From Geobacillus thermocatenulatus (GTDB lineage: Bacteria > Bacillota > Bacilli > Bacillales > Anoxybacillaceae): DNA of 64,000 bases. The stretch lies in assembly GCF_002217655.1 (NCBI RefSeq), contig NZ_NEWK01000001.1, positions 506,001 through 570,000 of the forward strand. Reading direction: 5' to 3'. Under the pieces are notes generated by a model. That model was given only the letters and a program-made list of their open reading frames with translations. It had not been told where the DNA came from and did no database searches. Of the stretch, positions 57,604 through 64,000 are shown piece after piece (position 1 is the stretch's first letter; the number at the start of each line of letters is the position of its first letter). The translations under genes and the position numbers were made by a program.

Positions 57604-57705
57604 GTGAATAAACCGGCCATTTGTGAACAGTGCGGTCAGCCGTTGCGGCGGCTGAAACATTCGCTGCTTTGTCAATGCGGGATGAAAATTGTCGTGCAAA
57701 AATAA
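57604..57705 (+). CDS. 33-residue Cys-rich (zinc-ribbon-like) protein
   Basis: GTG-initiated frame after GGGGAGGAAAGG encoding NKPAICEQCGQPLRRLKHSL, then LCQCGMKIVVQK. Four Cys in a CxxC plus CxC layout suggest one bound metal. Function unknown. The good ribosome-binding site and Fur-like site upstream argue that it is real, although it is very short. Confidence 0.55.
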   Translation: MNKPAICEQCGQPLRRLKHSLLCQCGMKIVVQK

Positions 57706-57838
57706 TACAGCGAAAAGCGGCTTCTTGTTTCTGTCGCATTCAACCGGCGAATGGCGCCGGTTTTTTTATCTTCTCATTTACGAAAGCAGCGAATATATAA
57801 AAATAAAACCGTATTTTTCACAAGGGTTGGTGCCGCTG

Positions 57839-59671
57839 ATGCACGACAAACAAGATTTGGGAGCCCGCTTGGCCGCTTTTTACGTGGGGATGGCGGAGTG
57901 GGTGGGACAAAAGCAAAAGTATTTTCCCCTTCCATCCCATGAAGAGAGCCGGGATCAGTTGCTTGCTTGTTTATATATGAGGGAGCACATGCCGTCGGAT
58001 TTGCGTGAAGCGATGGAAGATGCCGGATGGCGGCTCGAGGGGCAAGAGGCTCATCTCATCGACGCAATCGAACAAGTTTTGGCCTATTTGCGTACGCCGG
58101 TTGATGGCGGATGGGAGCTTCGAAAGATGACAAGAAAGGAAGCGAAACAGTTGCTTCATAAACGGGCGGAGGCTGTGTTCGGAAGCCCAAGTTCTGTTCG
58201 GTCTACACGCATCATGGTGACGATGGACGAGACATGGGTCGATGAACCGGGGCTGATCGAGCTGCTGCTTCTTTACGGCATGGACATTGCCCGCATCAAC
58301 TGCGCCTACGGTTCACCGGAAACGTGGGAGGCGCTCGTTTCCATCATTCGTCAAGCCGAGAAGCAGTTGGAGCCACAGCTGCAGGCGAGGCGATGTCGCC
58401 TTTACATGGATCTGCCAGGGCCGAAAATCCGGGTGGACCGTCTGGCGGTCGACGCGGGGCCGATGAAGCTCTCTGTCAAGAAAAATCAATATGGAGAGGC
58501 AATCGAGCCGCTCTCGGGCCTCATTTCCTTCTCTTCTTCCCCGCCTCCGTCTACGCTCCCTCGTGAAATTTCATTCTTTTGGCAGTTGACGGCTGAGGAC
58601 GGAGCGGCTGTCGAAGAAGGGGATGAACTGCTGTTTACCGATGTGCGCGGAAAAAAACGAAAATTGCGGGTGGCGGAACAAATCGCGCCGTCTTGTTTTA
58701 AAGTGTTTCTTTCACAGACCGCCTATGTCCAAAGAGGGATGAAACTGCGGAACGGATCGGCTTCCTTCATCCTTTCTTCTGTTTGGTTCATTCCAATGAA
58801 AGCGTTTGTCACCGTCGGCACGCCGCTTTATATTTACTTCGATGACGCCGCGTTTGCAGCGGCGCACAATGGCGGTGGAGTGAAAATGACGACGACGTTG
58901 GCGAAAGCGTGGCGCAATGTGAGAGCAGGGGATCGCCTCTACTTGAACGATGGGCAAATTGTCGCACGGGTTGTGAAAGTGCACGAGCAGCATGTAGAGG
59001 CCAAAGTCGTTGCCGATGGCGGAAAGCGGAAAGCGATCAAGCAAGGAACAGGCATCCATCTTCCTGATTCGTTTCTTCATTTGGCCGTTCCGCCGCTCAC
59101 GGACCGCGACCTTGAATGGATTCCATTCATCGCCAGTCATGCCGATATCGTTGGGCTATCGTTTGTTCAGTCCCCTTATGACCTGAGAAAGCTTTATCAT
59201 TTGCTTGCCGAACAAGGGGCCGGTTCTCTCCCGGTGATCGCGAAAATCGAAACAAGGGTGGCGCTTCATCACCTCGCCCGCATTTTGCTTGAAGGGCTGA
59301 AATTTCCGGCGTTTGGGGTGATGATTGCGCGTGGGGACTTGGCGCTTGAGATCGGATTTGAACATCTTGCGGCTGCACAGAACGACATGTTAGCGCTCTG
59401 CCGGGCGGCTCACATTCCGGTCATTTGGGCGACGCAAGTGCTTGAACAACTGGCAAAAAAGGGAATGCCGTCGCGCGCGGAAATCTCGGATGTGTTTCTT
59501 GGAAAACAGGCGCAATGCATCATGTTGAACAAAGGAAGGCATATTGCGGAGGCGGTGCGCTTATTGTCGTCGTTGTTGGAAAAGGAGGAGAGGCAGAGTG
59601 AGACGCTGACGTTGCCGAAAACAGACGGCGAACGGATGAACCTGCTTCACTTGTGGGAGGATGAAGGGTGA
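57839..59671 (+). CDS. Divergent pyruvate-kinase-like protein
   Basis: 610 residues. After a helical N-terminal extension of about 120 residues comes a pyruvate-kinase-like barrel: IARINCAYG (canonical RLNFSHG), MDLPGPKIRVD (canonical LDTKGPEIRT), a B-domain with EEGDELLFTDVRGKKRKLRV, then GLSFVQSPYD, IAKIETRVAL, ARGDLALEIG and IPVIWATQVLEQLAKKG, PSRAEISDV. The canonical MLSGETA is replaced by MLNKGRHI, and the allosteric C-domain seems absent. Activity is uncertain. GTG 57830 is an alternative start. Confidence 0.75.
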   Translation: MHDKQDLGARLAAFYVGMAEWVGQKQKYFPLPSHEESRDQLLACLYMREHMPSDLREAMEDAGWRLEGQEAHLIDAIEQVLAYLRTPVDGGWELRKMTRKEAKQLLHKRAEAVFGSPSSVRSTRIMVTMDETWVDEPGLIELLLLYGMDIARINCAYGSPETWEALVSIIRQAEKQLEPQLQARRCRLYMDLPGPKIRVDRLAVDAGPMKLSVKKNQYGEAIEPLSGLISFSSSPPPSTLPREISFFWQLTAEDGAAVEEGDELLFTDVRGKKRKLRVAEQIAPSCFKVFLSQTAYVQRGMKLRNGSASFILSSVWFIPMKAFVTVGTPLYIYFDDAAFAAAHNGGGVKMTTTLAKAWRNVRAGDRLYLNDGQIVARVVKVHEQHVEAKVVADGGKRKAIKQGTGIHLPDSFLHLAVPPLTDRDLEWIPFIASHADIVGLSFVQSPYDLRKLYHLLAEQGAGSLPVIAKIETRVALHHLARILLEGLKFPAFGVMIARGDLALEIGFEHLAAAQNDMLALCRAAHIPVIWATQVLEQLAKKGMPSRAEISDVFLGKQAQCIMLNKGRHIAEAVRLLSSLLEKEERQSETLTLPKTDGERMNLLHLWEDEG

Positions 59672-59724
59672 GCGTTGGGCTGCCGCTTGCGCCGTCTGTC
59701 TGAGAAATGAGCCGCGCCAAAAAA

Positions 59725-59759
59725 GGAGTCCTTCTGTGTTCGGGGGCTCCGTATTTTTT
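59725..59759 (+). terminator. Terminator before the bio operon
   Basis: GGAGTCC / GGGCTCC 7-bp stem (one U-G pair) followed by GTATTTTTTG. Confidence 0.7.
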
Positions 59760-59763
59760 GTTT

Positions 59764-59819
59764 AAATGTAAACCTATATAAAAATAAGGTTGACAAATAA
59801 AACCCATATCCGGCACAAT
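59764..59819 (+). promoter_or_regulatory. bio promoter with BirA operator
   Basis: TGTAAACC (59767-59774), 13-bp spacer, GGTTGACA (59788-59795): the two-half-site BirA pattern of Gram-positive biotin genes. The right half contains a perfect -35, TTGACA (59790-59795), with CACAAT (59814-59819) as a weak -10 at 18 bp. Biotin-bound BirA would block transcription. Confidence 0.8.
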
Positions 59820-59849
59820 AGAAAAAAAGATTGGGAGAGGAGGGGAAAC

Positions 59850-60413
59850 GTGCACATCCGTTCCTTTGTTTGGGCAGCCTTTTTTGCCGCGCTGACGGCG
59901 GTCGGCGGATTCATCAAAATCCCGGTGCCATATGTGCCGTTTACGCTGCAAATCGCTGCCGTTTATTTGGCCGGCTGTCTGCTTGGCCCCAAAATTGGAG
60001 CGCTCAGTCAGATGCTTTACGTGTTGATTGGGCTGGCGGGTGCGCCGGTGTTTGCGGAAGGAGGCGGGCTCGGTTATATTTGGAAGCCGACGTTTGGCTA
60101 TTTGCTCGGTTTCATCGTCGGGGCGTATACGTGCGGCGCGCTTGTGCACCGCTTTCAATGGACAAGAGCCAGAGACATATGGCTGGCGAATGTGGCGGCA
60201 TTGTTCGTCGTGTATATGTTTGGCTGCACGTGGTTGTACATAGCCATGAAATGGATCGCAGAGACTCCGTTTTCCATCGGCCAAACGCTATGGTTCGGCT
60301 TTCTTCTTCCGGTGCCGGGGGATCTCGCGCTTTGCGCCGTTTGTTCGGTCATTGCGGCGCGCGTATGGCCACGCGTCCAGCCGATCGTGATGACTCGAGG
60401 GATGGGGGGATAA
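59850..60413 (+). CDS. bioY: Biotin ECF transporter S component BioY
   Basis: 187 residues, six membrane helices. BioY motifs: GGFIKIPVPYVPFTLQIAAV, AGCLLGPKIGALSQMLYVLI, GLAGAPVFAEGGGLGYIWKP TFGYLLGF. It captures biotin and works with a shared ECF energy module encoded elsewhere. GTG 59850 follows GAGAGGAGGGG. First gene of the biotin operon. Confidence 0.95.
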   Translation: MHIRSFVWAAFFAALTAVGGFIKIPVPYVPFTLQIAAVYLAGCLLGPKIGALSQMLYVLIGLAGAPVFAEGGGLGYIWKPTFGYLLGFIVGAYTCGALVHRFQWTRARDIWLANVAALFVVYMFGCTWLYIAMKWIAETPFSIGQTLWFGFLLPVPGDLALCAVCSVIAARVWPRVQPIVMTRGMGG

Positions 60414-60417
60414 GAGA

Positions 60418-61134
60418 ATGGGGAAAGCCATTTTCATGACCGGAACAGGAACGGAAATCGGCAAGACGGTGGTGACGTCCATTGTGGCATTGGCGCTGGA
60501 GCGGCTTGGGATGAAGGTCAGCGTGTTTAAACCGGTTCAAACTGGACTGGCCGAAGATGGGGTGTCGTTTGCCGAACAGTATTGGTATGAACGAGTGGCA
60601 AAAATTCCTGCATCAGAAGGCATGTACTATATGGAGCCGGCGATGTCTCCGCATTTGGCAGCCGCGTTGACCGGAACGTCCATCAAACCGGAGCGGATTG
60701 CCGAGCGGTTGGAATGGCTTACGCAGCGCTATGATGTCGTGCTCGTCGAAGGAGCGGGCGGGCTGGCTGTTCCGTGGTGCGAGCGTGATGGACGATGGTA
60801 TATGACGAGTGATTTCGTTCGTGATTATCAGCTGCCGGCTGTTCTCGTGTCGCTCTCGGGTCTTGGGGCGATTCACCACGCGGTGACGACGGCGGCGTAT
60901 GCGGATGCGCAAGGCATCCGCCTGCTTGGCTTGATGTTCAATCAGTTTCAGGAGCAGGAGATCATCCACCGAAACAATGTCGAAACGATCGCCGCGTTGC
61001 TTCGGCTCCCGGTGCTGGCGGTCGTGCCGCTCCTTCCTGCTGTGTCAAGGAAGGAACTGGGAAATCTGGCCGAACAGTGGATCGAACAAGGAAAGGCGAA
61101 ACAATGGTTGGAGGTGCTTAGCGTTGGTGTATAG
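60418..61134 (+). CDS. bioD: Dethiobiotin synthetase
   Basis: 238 residues; ATP-dependent carboxylation and ring closure of diaminopelargonic acid. P-loop MTGTGTEIGKTVVTS at residues 7-21, KPVQTG, and EGAGGLAVPW are diagnostic. It starts 4 bp after bioY ends and overlaps bioA by 11 bp. Confidence 0.95.
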   Translation: MGKAIFMTGTGTEIGKTVVTSIVALALERLGMKVSVFKPVQTGLAEDGVSFAEQYWYERVAKIPASEGMYYMEPAMSPHLAAALTGTSIKPERIAERLEWLTQRYDVVLVEGAGGLAVPWCERDGRWYMTSDFVRDYQLPAVLVSLSGLGAIHHAVTTAAYADAQGIRLLGLMFNQFQEQEIIHRNNVETIAALLRLPVLAVVPLLPAVSRKELGNLAEQWIEQGKAKQWLEVLSVGV

Positions 61135-62503
61135 CTACGAGCAATTGGAGCAATGGGACAAGCAGTGCGTCTGGCATCCATTCACGCAAATGAAGCAGTA
61201 TGCGAAAGAACGTCCGTTGATCATTGAACGCGGGCAAGGAAGCTATTTGTACGATGTCGATGGCAACCGGTACTTGGATGGCTATGCGTCGCTATGGGTC
61301 AATGTTCACGGTCATAACGATCCAGAGCTGAACGCGGCGCTTCGCGAGCAGTTGGAGAAAATCGCCCATTCGACATTGCTCGGTTCGGCGAATGTGCCGT
61401 CGATTTTGTTAGCCAAACGGCTGCTTGAATATTGGCCGCACATGTCAAAAGTGTTTTATTCCGACACCGGGGCGGCGGCGGTGGAAATCGCGCTCAAGAT
61501 CGCCTATCAGTATTGGAAAAACATCGATCCGGTCCAATATGCGACGAAAAATAAGTTTGTCTCGTTGAAGGAAGCGTACCACGGCGATACGGTCGGGGCG
61601 GTGAGCGTCGGGGGGATGGATGTGTTTCATCGCATTTTTGCGCCGCTTTTGTTTGAGCGGATCGAAGTGCCGTCGCCGTACGTGTATCGCATGGAGGAAT
61701 ACGGAAGCGAGCAGGAGATCGTCAGCTATTGTTTGCGCGAGATGGAACGGGTGCTTGAGGAGCAACACGAGCACATCGCCGGCGTGATCGTGGAACCCCT
61801 TGTGCAAGGAGCGGCGGGGATCATCGTCCATCCGCGCGGGTTTTTAAAAGGAGTGGAACGGCTTTGCCGGCAATATGGGGTGCTCTTCATTTGCGACGAG
61901 GTCGCCGTCGGCTTTGGCCGCACCGGCACGATGTTTGCTTGTGAGCAGGAAGAGGTGAAGCCGGATCTTGTCTGCCTTGGGAAAGGGATCACGGGAGGAT
62001 ATTTGCCGCTCGCGGCCACACTGGTCACGGAAGAGATTTATGCGGCATTTCTCGGCGATGTGGACGAAGACAAAACGTTTTACCACGGCCATACGTACAC
62101 AGGAAACCAGCTCACTTGTTCCGTTGCGCTGAAAAACATCGAGCTCATCGAAACACGCGGCCTGATGGACAGCGTCAAGCGGAAGGCGCGCCGACTGGCC
62201 GAATGGCTTGATCGGTTGTATGACATTCCGATTGTCGGCGACATCCGGCAAAAAGGCTTGATGTGCGGCATTGAAATCGTGAAAGACCGAAGAACGAAAG
62301 AAGTGTTTCCGCGCGCGGCCATGGTGGAGCACCGGATCATCCTTGAGGCGCGCCGGAAGGGGCTTGTCATCCGTCCGCTCGGCCCGGTGTTGACGTTCAT
62401 ACCCGTTCTGTCGATGAGCGAAGACGAAATGGCTGAGGCGGTGCGCATTTTGTTTGATTCGATCGCCTGTTTGTACGAACAGGCGCGCGCAGAGCTTCTA
62501 TAA
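61124..62503 (+). CDS. bioA: Adenosylmethionine (or lysine)-8-amino-7-oxononanoate aminotransferase
   Basis: 459-residue class III PLP aminotransferase. HPFTQMKQYAKERPLIIERG, FYSDTGAAAVEIALKIAYQY, FICDEVAVGFGRTGTMFACE (PLP Asp) and CLGKGITGGYLPLAATLVTE (PLP Lys) are present. In Bacillus the enzyme uses lysine as amino donor; the donor here is not read from sequence. TTG 61124, 7 bp after GGAGGTG inside bioD, is the best start; GTG 61127 is an alternative. bioF and bioB are not in the window. Confidence 0.93.
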   Translation: MVYSYEQLEQWDKQCVWHPFTQMKQYAKERPLIIERGQGSYLYDVDGNRYLDGYASLWVNVHGHNDPELNAALREQLEKIAHSTLLGSANVPSILLAKRLLEYWPHMSKVFYSDTGAAAVEIALKIAYQYWKNIDPVQYATKNKFVSLKEAYHGDTVGAVSVGGMDVFHRIFAPLLFERIEVPSPYVYRMEEYGSEQEIVSYCLREMERVLEEQHEHIAGVIVEPLVQGAAGIIVHPRGFLKGVERLCRQYGVLFICDEVAVGFGRTGTMFACEQEEVKPDLVCLGKGITGGYLPLAATLVTEEIYAAFLGDVDEDKTFYHGHTYTGNQLTCSVALKNIELIETRGLMDSVKRKARRLAEWLDRLYDIPIVGDIRQKGLMCGIEIVKDRRTKEVFPRAAMVEHRIILEARRKGLVIRPLGPVLTFIPVLSMSEDEMAEAVRILFDSIACLYEQARAELL

Positions 62504-62508
62504 GCGAG

Positions 62509-62533
62509 GGCGGCGGACAGCCGCCTGTTTTTT
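62509..62533 (+). terminator. Terminator of the bio operon
   Basis: GGCGGC-GGACA-GCCGCC stem-loop followed by TGTTTTTTT. Confidence 0.85.
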
Positions 62534-62729
62534 TGGAGTATACCGCAAATCCGAGAAAAGGATTTTCTTGAAGGGAAAGACCTTGTAGAAAGAAGATTTC
62601 CCTTGCATTCACGGATCGATGATTTGGGAGAAAAAGCCGTTTTTCACCAGCCTTCTAGGTACTGGCCTAAGCAGCGGGCGTTTTTCCTGCATACAGTGGG
62701 ACTAAAGCGAGCGGAAGGGGGGAAGCAAG

Positions 62730-62924
62730 ATGAGCCATCTCCAAGTAGCGGATGAGCGCATTTGGCGGCCATGGGGCTTTGGGTTTTGGCGGCCGCGCCC
62801 GTTTTTCTTCGGCGCTCCGTTTTTTGGCGCTCCATTTTTCGGCGGCTTTTTAGGCGGCTTGCTTGGGAGCGCATTGGTCCCGCCGTTTTTCTATCCGTGG
62901 TGGTATGGCCCGATTTGGTGGTGA
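62730..62924 (+). CDS. Small aromatic/Gly/Pro-rich protein (64 residues)
   Basis: MSHLQVADERIWRPWGFGFW, then repeats of FFGAPFFGAPFFGG, FLGGLLGSAL and an aromatic tail FYPWWYGPIWW. GGGGGG precedes the ATG. A low-complexity, very hydrophobic composition suggests a structural or spore-surface role. It shares GAPF-GGFLGGLLG-AL-P with the next small gene and looks like its paralogue. Confidence 0.65.
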   Translation: MSHLQVADERIWRPWGFGFWRPRPFFFGAPFFGAPFFGGFLGGLLGSALVPPFFYPWWYGPIWW

Positions 62925-62936
62925 GAAAACAGGCGA

Positions 62937-62966
62937 AGGGTGGGCGGACGGCCCACCCTCTTTTCT
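62937..62966 (+). terminator. Terminator after the first small aromatic protein gene
   Basis: AGGGTGGGC / GCCCACCCT perfect 9-bp stem, then CTTTTCTTGTT. Confidence 0.8.
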
Positions 62967-63023
62967 TGTTGTTGCATATGAATAAAGTGTAGCATTCTAG
63001 CTTTGGGGAAAGGAGAAGGAACA

Positions 63024-63161
63024 ATGCTATTTCCAGGATTGTTGTTTGGCGCCCCATTTGTCGGCGGCTTCTTGGGTGGACTGCTCGGCGGCGCATTGGC
63101 TCCGCGGCCCTTTTATCCGCCGTATCCGCCATACCCCCCGTATCCAGGCTGGTGGTATTAA
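63024..63161 (+). CDS. Small Gly/Pro/Tyr-rich protein (45 residues)
   Basis: The frame MLFPGLLFGAPFVGGFLGGL, then LGGALAPRPF and four YPP-type repeats ending PGWWY. AAAGGAGAAGG lies 5 bp upstream. The shared GAPF-GGFLGGLLG core marks it as a shorter paralogue of the gene at 62730. No function is known. Confidence 0.65.
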   Translation: MLFPGLLFGAPFVGGFLGGLLGGALAPRPFYPPYPPYPPYPGWWY

Positions 63162-63180
63162 TCAACGATTCATGAAAGAA

Positions 63181-63219
63181 GAATAAGCATCCCTTTGGAA
63201 CACGAAGGGATGCTTATTC
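63181..63219 (-). terminator. Bidirectional terminator at the end of the gerC-like gene
   Basis: GAATAAGCATCCCTT and its exact complement form a 15-bp stem around a 9-base loop. The stem includes the stop codon of the minus-strand gene. Confidence 0.8.
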
Positions 63220-64000
63220 AATGATCCCGGTGTCGCGGATGCGGACGTCCGCTGTGATGCGAAACGGCAGATGGCGGTAGCGACGATAAAAGTCGCGGTA
63301 GCTGAAATGGCGGTACTGGCTTTTGGCCCATTCGCCGAGGCCGATGGGATCGATGTTCTGTTCCTGAAAGCGGCGGAGAAGGTTGCTGGCGTTGATTTTG
63401 ATCTCCTTTTCAAACTGTTGTTGAACAGCCTGTTGAGTCGATGGGGTGAACGGCCCTTGTTTATGTTCCCGTATGACCCCTTCAAGAGAAAGATGAATGT
63501 GGAGATGCGGCCGCGTTTTCGGCCCTGAAAAGGAAATAGTCCGTTTTGTTGAAATGTTTTTGACGGACGCGTAATTGCCTTTTTGCAGCCGAACCGTATG
63601 AGTCCCTTCTGTATAGGAGTCGGTCAGGATTTTAAAGAAGAACATGTTGTTTCGCTCAATATAATCGACGACCCGGTCACCGCGAAATAAGGCGATTCCC
63701 TCGACTTGTACATCTTGGCCGACCTGTCGGAGATACGGCAAAAAGGGGTCTTGGCCATCGGCATAGTACATTTTCAAAAACAGATGCAAATTCGTTTTGG
63801 GCACGTCCCGCTGTTCAATGTTATGTTTGAGCAGATTGGAAAGATAAATGCCATTTCCTTGACGGCTGTAATGCCCTTTTAATAACTGTTCGGCCGTTCC
63901 GTCGACAACGGCTAAATACAGCCCAGTTCCGATGCTGGAATCACGATGGAAGTTATCGACAAATGGGAAAAGGCCATGTTCCGCCAATCGTTTTCCATAC
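63214..64000 (-). CDS. Ger(x)C family spore germination protein, 3' part (cut by window edge)
   Basis: At least 261 codons, open to the window edge. It reads HGLFPFVDNFHRDSSIGTGL, YLAVVDGTAEQLLKGHYSRQ, then PKTNLHLFLKMYYADGQDPF and a C-terminal domain ending RITADVRIRDTGIIE. These match GerAC/GerKC-type lipoproteins, part of nutrient germinant receptors in the spore inner membrane. The signal peptide and N-domain, and the likely gerA/gerB partners, lie outside the window. Confidence 0.85.
   Translation of the reverse strand, partial: YGKRLAEHGLFPFVDNFHRDSSIGTGLYLAVVDGTAEQLLKGHYSRQGNGIYLSNLLKHNIEQRDVPKTNLHLFLKMYYADGQDPFLPYLRQVGQDVQVEGIALFRGDRVVDYIERNNMFFFKILTDSYTEGTHTVRLQKGNYASVKNISTKRTISFSGPKTRPHLHIHLSLEGVIREHKQGPFTPSTQQAVQQQFEKEIKINASNLLRRFQEQNIDPIGLGEWAKSQYRHFSYRDFYRRYRHLPFRITADVRIRDTGIIE

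Noticed and set aside
56701-57705. 334-codon plus-strand frame across the flavoprotein gene
   Set aside because: It is the reverse shadow of the minus-strand flavoprotein; only its last 33 codons, after a proper ribosome-binding site, are kept as a small gene.

Overview
The window is chromosomal DNA from a thermophilic Bacillaceae, almost certainly Geobacillus of the kaustophilus / thermoleovorans / stearothermophilus group. The GC-rich codon use, the Bacillus-type gene order (hisZGDBHAFI, yvcD-trxB-yvcI-rapZ-yvcK-whiA-crh, clpP, sigL, cggR-gapA-pgk-tpiA-gpmI-eno, secG-est-rnr-smpB-ssrA) and protein matches to two well-studied G. stearothermophilus carboxylesterases (Est55 and Est30 types, with their catalytic triads in register) all support this.

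Layout: 1-7.3 kb is a complete histidine operon behind a strong sigma-A-like promoter. 7.4-14 kb carries a TPR/HTH protein, thioredoxin reductase, and the yvcI-rapZ-yvcK-whiA-crh cluster, which joins cell-envelope and carbon regulation. At 14.1-17.3 kb are clpP (with a CtsR operator), tRNA-Arg, the relic of an integrative element, sigL and a glutaredoxin. 17.4-24.5 kb is the central glycolytic regulon with a recognisable CggR operator. 24.7-27.6 kb is an AT-rich acquired island with a secreted papain-like protein, a transposase fragment and a lipoprotein.

27.9-35.2 kb holds an Est55-type esterase, a MazEF-type module, secG, Est30, rnr, smpB and the tmRNA gene. Just downstream of tmRNA is a second integrative-element relic related to the one beside tRNA-Arg, here with a hicB antitoxin whose hicA partner has an in-frame stop, then a deleted insertion sequence. 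36.6-42.5 kb is accessory: a Staygreen homologue, a DUF6230/DUF6114 pair facing a GAF-LuxR regulator, a PepSY membrane protein and a manganese catalase.

42.6-56.7 kb is a 4-hydroxyphenylacetate (homoprotocatechuate meta-cleavage) catabolic cluster: LysR regulator, hpaB, hpaD, a DapA-type aldolase, two HpaG-type FAH-fold proteins, hpaF, hpaE, a GntR regulator, a five-gene Liv-type ABC importer and hpaC. A shared ATATATGAT-like motif sits at three promoters in this cluster. The rest (56.8-64 kb) has a Fur-box-like site between a minimal flavoprotein and a 33-residue Cys-rich protein, a divergent pyruvate-kinase-like protein, bioY-bioD-bioA behind a BirA-like operator, two tiny Gly/aromatic-rich proteins, and the 3' part of a Ger(x)C spore-germination lipoprotein gene cut by the window edge.

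No CRISPR array, rRNA operon or intact prophage was seen. All functions are inferred by reading translated sequence and motifs; no searches were run.
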